Below the pieces are notes generated by a model. That model made no database searches. It had not been told where the DNA came from and was given only the letters and a program-made list of their open reading frames with translations. Of a stretch of DNA of 58,157 nucleotides, positions 16,679-24,719 are shown one piece after another. The DNA lies in NCBI GenBank assembly GCA_014896375.1, contig JADBKN010000022.1:1-58157 (forward strand). Reading direction: 5' to 3'. The first letter of the stretch is position 1. The number at the start of each line of letters is the position of its first letter. The translations under genes and the position numbers were made by a program. This stretch comes from Bacillota bacterium. Lineage in GTDB: Bacteria > Bacillota > Sulfobacillia > RBS10-35 > Bu92.

Positions 16679-18189
16679 CCTTGCCCGCCGCCTTCCCCGT
16701 AGCCCAGCGCCCGCAGCTCCTCCAGCGCGACCTCGCGGTCGTCGAAGTGGATCGTGCGGTCGCGGAAGATCTGGTACGTCTCATGCCCCTTGCCGGCGAT
16801 GACGACGATGTCGCCCGCCCGGGCCTCCTCCAGCGCGCGACGGATGCCCGCGCGCCGGTCGACCTCACGCAGGATGCGGGCACCGGACGCCGCCGCCTCC
16901 TCCTGCGCGCCGGCGGCGATGTCGTCGAGGATGCGCTCCGGATCCTCGCTGCGCGGGTTGTCCGAGGTGAGCACGACCACGTCCGCCAACCGCGCCGCCA
17001 CCCGCCCCATGAGCGGCCGCTTGGTGCGGTCTCGGTCGCCCCCGGCGCCGAAGACGGCGATCACGCGCCCCGACGCCACCTCGCGCGCGGACCGCAGCAC
17101 GTTCTCCAGCCCATCGGGTGAGTGGGCGTAGTCCACCACGACGGTGAACGCCTGCCCGGCGCGCACGTGCTCAAAGCGGCCGGGCACGCCCTCCACACGC
17201 GCCAGGGCCGCCACCGCCCGCTCCGGCTCGATGCCGAAGAGCCATCCCACGCCGAAGGCGGCGAGGGCGTTGTACACGTTGAATCGACCGCCCACCTTGA
17301 GCCGCACGGGCAGGGCTCCGCCAGGGTAGGCGAGCGTGAAGGCGAGCCCCTCGCTGCCGGCCGCCACGTCCAACGCGTGGATGTCCGCCGGCCGCTCGAG
17401 CCCGTACGTCACCACCGGCACGCGGCAGCGGCCGAGGAGCCGCCGCCCGTAGGCGTCGTCCGCGTTGATCACCGCGCCGCGAGGCCCCCCGCCGCGCCCC
17501 CCCTCCGGCACCTCGGCCAGCATGTCGAAGAGGCGCGCCTTGGCCTCGAAGTACGCCTCCATGGTGCCGTGGAAGTTGAGGTGGTCCTGCGTGAGGTTCG
17601 TGAAGACGGCCACGTTGAAGTCCAGCGCGTCGGCGCGGTGCAGCGCGAGCCCCTCCGACGACACCTCCATGACGGCGAAGCGGTCGCCCGCCACGCGCAT
17701 CGCCCGCAACAGGCGTTGGAGATCGGGCGCCTCCGGCGTGGTGCGCTCCGCCGGCAACGCCCGCCGTCCCACGATGGTCTGCACCGTGCCGATGAGCCCC
17801 GTGGGCGCCGCCGTCTCCAGCACCGCGCGGCTCATGTAGGTTGTCGTCGTCTTGCCGTTCGTCCCGGTCACGCCCACGAGGCCCAGCTCCCGCGACGGGT
17901 GGTCGTAAAAGCGCGCGGCGAGGCGCGCCATGGCGGCGCGCGCGTCCTCCACGACGAGCGCCGCCACGCCCTCCGGCACGGCCTCCGCGCGCTGTACCAC
18001 GAGCGCCCGCGCGCCGCGCGCCAGCGCCTCGGGAATGAAGTCATGGCCGTCCAGGCGGAAGCCGGGCACCGCGATGAAGCAGAAACCCGGCTCCACGCGA
18101 CGGCTGTCGTAGGCGAGCCCGGCGATGCGCTCCGGCTCCGGCCCCAGGCGCCGTCCCAACCCGTCCGTCAGCTGCCGCCAGTCGTCCAT
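16675..18189 (-). CDS. murE: UDP-MurNAc-Ala-Glu--2,6-diaminopimelate ligase
   Basis: Adds the third stem-peptide residue. The 'DNPRSEDP' motif near residue 420, with its arginine, is the mark of meso-diaminopimelate specificity, so the wall is probably the DAP type. The ATP loop 'GTNGKTTTT' is near 109-117. The start at the ATG at 18189 is chosen because GAAGGG lies nine bases upstream and 'DDWRQL' begins the conserved region; an in-frame ATG at 18228 would overlap spoVD and lacks a ribosome binding site. 504 residues. Confidence 0.95.
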   Translation of the reverse strand: MDDWRQLTDGLGRRLGPEPERIAGLAYDSRRVEPGFCFIAVPGFRLDGHDFIPEALARGARALVVQRAEAVPEGVAALVVEDARAAMARLAARFYDHPSRELGLVGVTGTNGKTTTTYMSRAVLETAAPTGLIGTVQTIVGRRALPAERTTPEAPDLQRLLRAMRVAGDRFAVMEVSSEGLALHRADALDFNVAVFTNLTQDHLNFHGTMEAYFEAKARLFDMLAEVPEGGRGGGPRGAVINADDAYGRRLLGRCRVPVVTYGLERPADIHALDVAAGSEGLAFTLAYPGGALPVRLKVGGRFNVYNALAAFGVGWLFGIEPERAVAALARVEGVPGRFEHVRAGQAFTVVVDYAHSPDGLENVLRSAREVASGRVIAVFGAGGDRDRTKRPLMGRVAARLADVVVLTSDNPRSEDPERILDDIAAGAQEEAAASGARILREVDRRAGIRRALEEARAGDIVVIAGKGHETYQIFRDRTIHFDDREVALEELRALGYGEGGGQG

Positions 18190-18214
18190 GAGCGTCAACC
18201 CTTCAGAATCGTCC

Positions 18215-20350
18215 TCATCGTAAACCATCGGGCGCCGTCTCGCTGCCGGCCGGCGGCTGGAACACGACGCGCACCGCGGTGCCGGGATCCACGAGGGTGA
18301 GGGGGGCGGGGTCCTGGCTCACCACGAGCCCCGTGCTGCCGGGCGCAAACTCGAGCTTCAGCCCCTCCAGCGCCAGGAGCCGCGCCGCCTCGCGCATCGT
18401 CTGGCCGCGCAGGTCCGGCACCGTCACCTGGCCGCCCGCCGGAGGCGGCGAGTCGTCGGTGTAGGCGATGATCGTCGTGCCGGGCGCCACCTTCGCGCCG
18501 GCCGGCGGCGTCTGGCGCGCGATGTGGAACCCGGACCCCTTGACGACCGCCGTGAAGCCCGCCTCCTGCGCCGCGGCGAGCGCCTCCGGGATCGGCAGGT
18601 TCACGAGCGACGGCACCACCAGTTCCGGCGCCGCCTCCGATGCCGGGCGTTCCTCGCCCGGCTTGCATTGCGGCGGCACATTCAGGTAGCGGAGCACGTC
18701 GCGCATGATCGCCTCGAAGACCGGCGCCGCCACCTGCCCGCCGTAGAACACCCCCTTGGGCTCGTCGATGGCCACGTACAGCACCACGCGCGGCCTGTCG
18801 GCGGGGGCGAAGCCCACGAAGGACGCGATGTAGGCGCCGCTGCCGATCACGCGGCCGTTGACCACCTTCTGTGTCGTGCCTGTCTTGCCGGCGATCGCGT
18901 AACAGGGGATCTGCGCCAGCTGGCCGGTGCCCTCGTCGACGACCTTCCGCATGAGGTCGCGCAGTTGGGCGGCCGTCGCTTCCGGAATCACGCGGCGCAC
19001 GGCCTTCGGCTGCACCGTGCGCACGAGGTGCCCCTGCGAGTCGAGGAAGGCCTTGGCCACGTGAGGCCACATGAGCTCGCCGCCGTTCGCGATGGCGGCG
19101 ATGGCGTTCACCAGCTGGATCGGCGTCACAGTGAGCGTCTGGCCGAAGCCCATGATCGCCAGGTCCAGGTCGGTGGCGCTCTTCTGCGCGGGCCGGATGC
19201 CGGACGCCTCGCCGGGCAGGTCGATGCCCGTCGGCTTCGTCAGGCCGAACCTTTCGAGGTAGGTGTAGAACTTCTCCTTGCCCGTCATCACGGCCACGCG
19301 TGCGAAGATCGTGTTAGCCGACTCCCAGAAGCCCTTCGCGAACGTGGTCGCCCCGAGGCCCGCCCCGTTCCAGTTGTGGATCGTGTGGCCGAAAAGGGTG
19401 TACGCGCCGCTGTCGTAGAAGCTCGTGTCCGGCGTGACGACGCCCTCCGCCAGCGCCGCCGCGGCCGTGATCGGCTTGAAGGTCGAGCCGGGCGAGAGGG
19501 TGTCGGTCACCACGCGGTTCCGGTAGTTGGCCTGGGGGTAGTCCTCGTAGCGGTTGGGGTCGAACGTCGGCCGGTTGGCCAGGCAGAGGATCTCGCCGGT
19601 CGAGGGGTCCATGGCCACGACGTACCCGGCGGCGGCGTGGCTCGCCAGCACCGCCTTGTCGAGCTCGCGCTCGCAGATGTACTGGATCGTCGCGTCGATG
19701 GAGAGCACGAGCGTCTCGCCGTCCTTGGGCGCCACCACCTCGTGCTCCGCGCCGGCGATGGGCCGTCCCAGAGCGTCGCGCTGCAGCTGGATGCTCCCCT
19801 GAGTGCCGGCGAGCTCCTTATTGTACTGCTGCTCCACGCCGTAGAAGGCGTTGAACACGGTGGCGAAACCCAGCACGTGCGCCGCCAGGCTGCCCTCCGG
19901 ATATACGCGACCGGTCTCCCGAGTGAAGTGGATGCCGGGCAGGTCCAGCGCGCGCACCTTCTGCGCGGTGGCGTCGTCCAACGCGTGCTTCAGCCAGACG
20001 AAGGCGGAGGGCTGCGAAAGGCGCGCCTGCAGCGTCTTCTCGCCGATGCCGAGGAGCGGCGAGAGCTGCGCGGCGATCGCGTCGACCTTCTCCGGCGGGA
20101 TCTCGGCCGGATTGGCCCACACGCTCTCCAGGTCCATGCTCAGCGCCAGCGGCCGGCCGTTGCGGTCGAGGATGTCGCCGCGCTTGGCCTGCACGGGCAC
20201 GGAGAAGGTGCGCGACTGCATCGCGCGCTTTTGAAGGGAGGCACCCTCGACGAACTGGATCCACGCGAGCCTCCCCAGCAGGAAGACGAGGGCCGCGAAT
20301 GTGGCGAAGAGCGCGAAGAGGATGCGGCGCCGGACGGTGCGCACGGGCAC
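18215..20350 (-). CDS. spoVD: Class B penicillin-binding protein with PASTA domains (SpoVD/PBP2B type)
   Basis: A transpeptidase that cross-links peptidoglycan with its SEDS partner. The 711-residue protein has one N-terminal transmembrane segment (about 10-30), a dimerisation domain, and the penicillin-binding domain with S289-TF-K292, S344-A-N346 and K489-T-G. Two C-terminal PASTA repeats (about 575-640 and 642-705) are as in SpoVD. The GTG at 20350 has a GGGAGGAG upstream. Whether it serves sporulation, division or both cannot be told, since it is the only such gene in the cluster. Confidence 0.94.
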   Translation of the reverse strand: MPVRTVRRRILFALFATFAALVFLLGRLAWIQFVEGASLQKRAMQSRTFSVPVQAKRGDILDRNGRPLALSMDLESVWANPAEIPPEKVDAIAAQLSPLLGIGEKTLQARLSQPSAFVWLKHALDDATAQKVRALDLPGIHFTRETGRVYPEGSLAAHVLGFATVFNAFYGVEQQYNKELAGTQGSIQLQRDALGRPIAGAEHEVVAPKDGETLVLSIDATIQYICERELDKAVLASHAAAGYVVAMDPSTGEILCLANRPTFDPNRYEDYPQANYRNRVVTDTLSPGSTFKPITAAAALAEGVVTPDTSFYDSGAYTLFGHTIHNWNGAGLGATTFAKGFWESANTIFARVAVMTGKEKFYTYLERFGLTKPTGIDLPGEASGIRPAQKSATDLDLAIMGFGQTLTVTPIQLVNAIAAIANGGELMWPHVAKAFLDSQGHLVRTVQPKAVRRVIPEATAAQLRDLMRKVVDEGTGQLAQIPCYAIAGKTGTTQKVVNGRVIGSGAYIASFVGFAPADRPRVVLYVAIDEPKGVFYGGQVAAPVFEAIMRDVLRYLNVPPQCKPGEERPASEAAPELVVPSLVNLPIPEALAAAQEAGFTAVVKGSGFHIARQTPPAGAKVAPGTTIIAYTDDSPPPAGGQVTVPDLRGQTMREAARLLALEGLKLEFAPGSTGLVVSQDPAPLTLVDPGTAVRVVFQPPAGSETAPDGLR

Positions 20351-20407
20351 GGACGACGTCTCCTCCCACCCGGTGGGCCGCCTGGGGCCTGACCCCGGCG
20401 GCCGGTC

Positions 20408-21085
20408 CTACGGAAGGGTGCGGGCTTCCACCGCACCTCCGGAGAACCAGGAGTACAGCCAGGCGTTCAGGGCCGTCCAGACGTCGATCCGCTCGCGTGG
20501 CGCGGGTGCCGGGGCAAGGGCGACGGTCGCCTCGCGGCCCGCGGGCGCGGCCGCGGCCTCAGGGGCCGCCGGGTGGACGGCGATCTTCACCATGCGCGCC
20601 GGCACGGCCATGCTGAGGCGCGCGGCCGCGGCCGCCTCCACCACGGCCGGCGACTGCGCCTGCCCCACGGCCGCCTCCAGCCGCTGCTCCTCCCAGCGGG
20701 CCGCCGCCACCTTCGCCTGCAGGTCGTCCAGGCGGTAACCGGCCTCGATCACGAGGTACCCGCGCGCCACCACGGCGACGAGCACGGCGAAGGCGAAGCC
20801 GATGGCCAAAGCCGAGCCGAGGAACTGGCGCCAGGCGCGTCCCGCCAGCGCCCGCCTCCGCGCGCGCTCCAGCTTGCGCGCCGTCTCCAGGCGGCGAGCC
20901 TCGGCCTCGCGCTCAGCCGCCTCGCGCCGGCGCAGGCGCTCCCACTCGTCCCGGCGCAGCGGCGCCTCCGCGAGAGCGCCCGGGCCGCCCCAGGCAGTCG
21001 CCAAAGCCGGCGCCGCCAGGGCGGACGTGCCCGCGCTGGCCGTCACCGGCGCACCCGCGTGCCTTCCACGACGAGTCCTCACCAC
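20408..21085 (-). CDS. ftsL: FtsL-like cell division protein
   Basis: Bitopic division protein: a charged N-terminal cytoplasmic part (Arg/Glu-rich), one transmembrane segment near residues 90-112 ('ALAIGFAFAVLVAVVARGY'), then a short coiled coil ('LDDLQAKVAAARWEEQRLEAAV' trimmed here in sense: heptad-like) and an Ala/Pro-rich end. The call relies mainly on position between rsmH and spoVD and on this topology, since FtsL is poorly conserved. At 225 residues it is long for the family because of low-complexity ends. The GTG at 21085, right after the rsmH stop and with GGGGAG upstream, is the preferred start. Confidence 0.8.
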   Translation of the reverse strand: MVRTRRGRHAGAPVTASAGTSALAAPALATAWGGPGALAEAPLRRDEWERLRRREAAEREAEARRLETARKLERARRRALAGRAWRQFLGSALAIGFAFAVLVAVVARGYLVIEAGYRLDDLQAKVAAARWEEQRLEAAVGQAQSPAVVEAAAAARLSMAVPARMVKIAVHPAAPEAAAAPAGREATVALAPAPAPRERIDVWTALNAWLYSWFSGGAVEARTLP

Positions 21086-21086
21086 G

Positions 21087-22088
21087 CTATTCTCCCCTTG
21101 TCTCACCTAGAACGGGTTCCTCCGCGAGGCGCTCGGCGGCGCGCAGCTTGGCGCTGCGCGCGCGGGGATTGGCAGCCGCCTCGGCCGGCCCCGCCGTCAC
21201 CGGCTTGCGCGTCAATACGCGCACGCTGGGCCGCGCCCCGCAGCGGCAGACCGGGGCCCCGGGCGGGCACTGGCAGCCCTTCTCCCACTGCCGGAAGCGG
21301 TGCTTGACGATGCGGTCCTCCAGGGAATGGAAGCTGATGACGGCCAGCCGCCCGCCCGGCGCGAGCCGCCGGTGGGCGGCGTCGAGCCCCGCCGCGAGCG
21401 CGTCCAGCTCCCGGTTGACGGCGATGCGCAGCGCCTGGAAGGTGCGCCGCGCCGGGTGCGGCCCGTGGCGACGCGCCGCGGCCGGCACGGCGCGCTTGAC
21501 GATCTCTACGAGTTGCCCCGTGGTGGCGATCGGCTCCCGCGCCCGCTCCTCGACGATGAAGTGAGCGATGCGCGCCGCCCAGCGCTCCTCTCCGTAGTCG
21601 CGCAGCAGGCGCGTGAGCTCCGCCTCCGTGAGCCCGTTGACGAGGTGGTAGGCGGTCGTCGGCTCCGTGGGATCCATGCGCATGTCGAGCGGCGCATCGG
21701 CGCGATACGTGAAACCGCGGTCGGGGTCGTCCAGCTGCGGGGAGGAGACGCCGAGGTCGAAGAGCACGCGGTCCACGCGCTCCACGCCCTCGCGGTCCAG
21801 CACCGTCTCCAGCCGCGCGTAGTTGGCCTGCACGAGGCGCACGCGGTCCCCGAAGGGCGCCAGCTGCCGCGCCGCGCGCTCCAGGGCCTCCGGGTCGCGG
21901 TCGATGCCCACGAGCCGCGCGCGGGGGCCGGCCGCATGCAGGAGGGCGGCGGCGTGGCCGCCGGAGCCCACGGTGCAGTCGAGGATGAGTTCGCCGTCGC
22001 GCGGCGCCAGAAGGCGCACCACATCGTCCAGAAGGACCGGCACGTGCGTGTAGATCATCTCGTCCGCCGCCCCCAATAAGAGGCCCAC
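21087..22088 (-). CDS. rsmH: 16S rRNA (cytosine1402-N4)-methyltransferase
   Basis: SAM-dependent methyltransferase acting on the 30S P-site, formerly MraW. Signatures are 'YTHVPVLLDDVV' at the N-terminus, 'DCTVGSGGHAAALL', 'FDLGVSSPQLD', 'RTFQALRIAVN' and 'VISFHSLEDRIVK'. The GTG at 22088 has a GGGAGG nine bases upstream and is taken as the start, adding ten residues before the usual 'MIYTHVP'; the ATG at 22058 is the alternative. Second gene of the dcw cluster. Confidence 0.95.
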   Translation of the reverse strand: MGLLLGAADEMIYTHVPVLLDDVVRLLAPRDGELILDCTVGSGGHAAALLHAAGPRARLVGIDRDPEALERAARQLAPFGDRVRLVQANYARLETVLDREGVERVDRVLFDLGVSSPQLDDPDRGFTYRADAPLDMRMDPTEPTTAYHLVNGLTEAELTRLLRDYGEERWAARIAHFIVEERAREPIATTGQLVEIVKRAVPAAARRHGPHPARRTFQALRIAVNRELDALAAGLDAAHRRLAPGGRLAVISFHSLEDRIVKHRFRQWEKGCQCPPGAPVCRCGARPSVRVLTRKPVTAGPAEAAANPRARSAKLRAAERLAEEPVLGETRGE

Positions 22089-22143
22089 GCTCTCGTCCCT
22101 CCCAGCGTTCCCCTGATCGGCGCCGCCATCGCCGGCCGGCCGC

Positions 22144-22587
22144 TCATGCGTTCAGGTCCAGGTCGAAGCCGGCCAGTTGCTCCGCGATGGCCGCGTAGTC
22201 CGCCGCGGCCCGGTCGGTGTAGCGCTCCCACTCGGCCTGGCTCCAGATCTCCACCCGGGAGGCGACGCCGATGACGACAGCCTCCCGCTCCAGCTTTGCG
22301 TACTCCCTCAGGTGGGGCGGGATCAGCGCGCGTCCCTGCTTGTCCAGCTGGCATTCGATGGCGCCCGAGAAGAAGAAGCGTACGAACGCCCGCGCATTGG
22401 CCTGGGTGAAGGGCAGCGCGCGCAGCTTGCGCTCCAGCGCCTGCCACTCCGCCATGGGGTACGCGAAGAGGCAGGCGTCCAGCCCCTTCGTCACGACGAA
22501 CGTCTCCCCCAGACCCTCCCGAAAGCGCGCCGGCATGATGAGGCGGCCCTTCTCATCCAGGGTGTGGCGGTACTCCCCCATGAACAT
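22144..22587 (-). CDS. mraZ: Transcriptional regulator MraZ
   Basis: A 147-residue double SpoVT/AbrB-fold protein that binds repeats upstream of its own gene and controls the dcw cluster. The start at the ATG at 22587 gives the classic '[19 protein letters not shown]' N-terminus, and the second AbrB half begins '[13 protein letters not shown]'. An upstream GTG at 22611 falls within the operator repeats. The ribosome binding site (a GGGGGC patch) is weak. First gene of the cluster. Confidence 0.95.
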   Translation of the reverse strand: MFMGEYRHTLDEKGRLIMPARFREGLGETFVVTKGLDACLFAYPMAEWQALERKLRALPFTQANARAFVRFFFSGAIECQLDKQGRALIPPHLREYAKLEREAVVIGVASRVEIWSQAEWERYTDRAAADYAAIAEQLAGFDLDLNA

Positions 22588-22604
22588 GGCCGGCGCCCCC
22601 GTTG

Positions 22605-22634
22605 CCACCACTTTACACCACTTTCCACCACTTT
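22605..22634 (-). promoter_or_regulatory. MraZ-type operator: three 10-base repeats
   Basis: Read on the minus strand, three direct repeats AAAGTGGTGG, AAAGTGGTGT, AAAGTGGTGG lie head to tail with no gap, immediately upstream of mraZ. MraZ is known to bind short direct repeats with a 10-base period in front of its gene (TGGG type in E. coli, AAAGTG type in Mycoplasma). The match to the second type is exact in the AAAGTG core. The repeats lie at or just downstream of the predicted transcription start, as expected for autorepression. Confidence 0.85.
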
Positions 22635-22643
22635 AGTGCGCCT

Positions 22644-22672
22644 ATTCTCCCCCACAGCGACATCTCCTGCAA
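22644..22672 (-). promoter_or_regulatory. Predicted promoter of the mraZ-dcw operon
   Basis: TTGCAG at 22672-22667 and GAGAAT at 22649-22644 with a 17-base spacer, on the minus strand. Both hexamers match the sigma-A consensus partly. Transcription would start about at the MraZ repeats. The divergent membrane-protein gene on the plus strand starts at 22710, so the two share this short region. Confidence 0.5.
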
Positions 22673-22709
22673 GGTCTTGGGGCAAAATGAACACGGAAGA
22701 GGTGGCGGC

Positions 22710-23393
22710 ATGCCGCGACGCGCGTGGGCCATCGCCCTCTGGGCGGGCACACTGCTCTTCGCCGGCGCCACGGCGCTGCACCCACCGCTCCTGGATCCGG
22801 CCGCGGCCCGGCGGGAGCTCCTCGTGATCGCCGCCACGCCGTATTACGGCGCGCTCCATTGGGCCATCGCCGCCGGCGAGCTGCTCATGTCTCTGGGGCT
22901 GGCCGGAGCCTGCGCGGCCGTCGGGCCGGATGCGACCCGCCCCGCCGGCGTGGCCGCCAGGGTGCTCCTGGCCGCGCAGCTGGCCTTGTGGCTCGATGTG
23001 CTGATCGATGAGGCGCTGGGCATGACCGCGCTCGCCGCGGCCTACGCTCAGTCTCGGGACGCGGCCGTGCAGGCGGCGCTTCTGGCCGTGGGCCGCGCGC
23101 ACGGTGGCCGCGACCTGCTCCTCGGATACGTGGCCGCGTCCGTCTTGTGGATGGCGGGGGGAATCGTGTGTGCGGCCGCCGCCGGCCGCGCCGCCAAGGG
23201 CGGGAGCGGCGGCCGTCTTCGCGCGCGGGGCGCTTGGCCCGCCGCGCTCGCCCTGGCGGGTCTCGCAGCCGCAGCCGCCCATCCGCCTGCCGCCCTCCCT
23301 ATCCTTCTCGCCACGCAGCTGCCGGCCGGCGTCGCGCTCTTGTGGCTCGGCTGGAAAGTTTGGCAGGCCACGACGCCGTCGCGCGTTCCTTGA
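22710..23393 (+). CDS. Unrecognised polytopic membrane protein
   Basis: A 227-residue hydrophobic protein with about six transmembrane segments and little charge, rich in Ala, Leu and Gly. I do not recognise the family. The ATG at 22710 is preceded by a purine-rich GAGGTGGCGG; upstream in-frame starts run through the mraZ operator. It is divergent from mraZ and ends just before the tRNA-Ala gene. Nothing in it points to a specific transport or enzyme role. Confidence 0.7.
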   Translation: MPRRAWAIALWAGTLLFAGATALHPPLLDPAAARRELLVIAATPYYGALHWAIAAGELLMSLGLAGACAAVGPDATRPAGVAARVLLAAQLALWLDVLIDEALGMTALAAAYAQSRDAAVQAALLAVGRAHGGRDLLLGYVAASVLWMAGGIVCAAAAGRAAKGGSGGRLRARGAWPAALALAGLAAAAAHPPAALPILLATQLPAGVALLWLGWKVWQATTPSRVP

Positions 23394-23460
23394 CGCTCCG
23401 CCGGCCGCGGGGATAGAATGTGTACGCGGCGCGCGTCGCCGCAATTTTTTGGCGGTTTTT

Positions 23461-23536
<76 letters not shown>

Positions 23537-23549
23537 GATTTGACGCGGA

Positions 23550-23583
23550 AATCCCGCTAGCCACAAGGGCTGGCGGGATTTTC
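23550..23583 (+). terminator. Rho-independent terminator after tRNA-Ala
   Basis: A 13-base stem (one G-T pair) AATCCCGCTAGCC / GGCTGGCGGGATT with loop ACAAG, followed by TTCC, 13 bases behind the tRNA end. The A-run before and T-run after the stem make it potentially bidirectional, so it could also end transcription of minus-strand genes from the island. Confidence 0.85.
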
Positions 23584-23833
23584 CATTGTCTGGGAGCGTC
23601 TACATAAGTCTGTTCCAGTCCGCCGAATTCTGCGGGCTCCGGCACAAACATGGCACACATTTTTGCGGTGGAGGGCCGCGTCACTCCGGGCTTTCCCGCG
23701 ATCGAGCAAAGCATTTATACGGCTCCATCTATACGAAACAATGTCATGACGTTTCCGGACTAACGCAACGTAAAACATGTCGCGGCCTTGTGTAGGCCGA
23801 AACCAAACCAGCTGTTCATCTGGAGACAGGCCA
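23584..23833. other. Stretch without a confident gene
   Basis: About 250 bases. On the minus strand one frame (23557-23973) stays open across it; its first part reads protein-like ('GKVRPYAFCWVKLSG', 'LSPDEQLVWFRPTQGRD') but the end does not. It may be the shifted 3' part of the gene at 23834-24295 rather than a separate gene. Confidence 0.35.
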
Positions 23834-24295
23834 TCAATATGGTCCAGGCCAGATAGCTTGACCCAGCAGAAGGCGTATGGCCGGACTTTCCCTTCCAGAG
23901 TTCCTAAGGTCGTCGTACGCCCTCCTGGCGCTCTCGCTGGTTCCCTTGATATGAAGACTGATGTGGCCGTCATCGTCCTTCCAGACCTTACCCCGGCGTG
24001 TCATGTCGAGGAGCCGGGACAGAACCTCATCAACGGCCGGATCGCCGTTGATGTTATCAAAATGGTGTTCGGTCCAGGGCGCGCGGATGAAGGTGGCGAC
24101 GACATACTGCTCCACGACATTCAAGGGTCGTGCACTCAGGCTCCGTGGGTTCGCGTACACGATGTCGAAACCGCGCACGCGGAACGCCGGGATCGCCACC
24201 AGGATGTCCACAGGGAGAGGACCGTTGATAGGGTCTTGGCTGAACGTGATCCGTCCAACGCTCCGCCTAGGTACCCTGGTCAACCATGTGGCCAC
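23834..24295 (-). CDS. Small protein with RusA-like motif, possibly frameshifted
   Basis: A 153-residue protein whose GTG start at 24295 has a GGAGGG eight bases upstream. Its second half contains 'HFDNINGDPAVDEVL' followed by 'WKDDDGHISLHIKG'. That order of D-N, D, D-D and K resembles RusA-type Holliday junction resolvases, which are common in phages and elements, but the N-terminal half does not help and I hold this only as a possibility. Near the 3' end a second frame (to about 23700) looks more protein-like than the annotated one, so the gene may have lost its real C-terminus to a frameshift around 23880-23900. Base composition is lower in GC than the core genes. Confidence 0.5.
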   Translation of the reverse strand: MATWLTRVPRRSVGRITFSQDPINGPLPVDILVAIPAFRVRGFDIVYANPRSLSARPLNVVEQYVVATFIRAPWTEHHFDNINGDPAVDEVLSRLLDMTRRGKVWKDDDGHISLHIKGTSESARRAYDDLRNSGRESPAIRLLLGQAIWPGPY

Positions 24296-24317
24296 GCATT
24301 GCCCTCCATTTCGTGCA

Positions 24318-24346
24318 GGGACATGGCAGGCGCCCTGCCATGTCCC
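24318..24346. repeat. Perfect 13-base hairpin
   Basis: GGGACATGGCAGG and its exact complement CCTGCCATGTCCC separated by CGC. It lies between the stop of the broken upstream gene (24354, minus strand) and the ribosome binding site of the RusA-like gene. No T-run follows on either strand, so it is not a canonical terminator; it could be a terminator remnant, a processing site or a protein site. Confidence 0.6.
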
Positions 24347-24353
24347 CTCGCGT

Positions 24354-24590
24354 TCACCTAATCGTTAACGACTGATATAGGTTCCAGACTCCCTCATCAT
24401 CGTAGTAGCCGATGTACTCGCCATAGACATTGATGATCTTGGTGCCACCGGACGGAAAGTAATGTTCGGACTAACTCGCCCTGGGCCACTTTATAATCTC
24501 CTTCCCAGCCGGAACGAATACGGGCATGAAAATGAATGTGATTAGCGCATCGGCCAACAAATCCTTTGAATAGACCGACAACACCTCCTT
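24354..24590 (-). pseudogene. Decayed gene fragment
   Basis: Two overlapping frames read well in succession on the minus strand: first 'GFVGRCANHIHFHARIRSGW' running on to 'GDYKVAQGELVR', then, one frame shifted, 'EHYFPSGGTKIINVYGEYIG' continuing to a TGA at 24354. Together they look like one protein broken by a frameshift near 24465. A His-rich 'HIHFHARI' is faintly like the 'HLHFE' of M23 peptidases, but this is too little for a call. A perfect AAGGAGGTG at about 24578-24586 has no good start codon behind it. Confidence 0.4.
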
Positions 24591-24593
24591 CAC

Positions 24594-24623
24594 TTGTGGA
24601 TGCAGTCCAAGATCGTGTATACT
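24594..24623 (+). promoter_or_regulatory. Predicted sigma-A promoter
   Basis: TTGTGG at 24594-24599, 18-base spacer, TATACT at 24618-24623, in an AT-rich patch. It would transcribe the small membrane-anchored gene that starts about 100 bases downstream. Confidence 0.5.
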
Positions 24624-24719
24624 ATATCATATCAGGGGTCATTTCCCTGGTTCTGGTGGCCCAATTACGCTGGCGGGCACCATACTGTCAAGTAGGACAG
24701 AATAGAGAAGGGGAAACGT

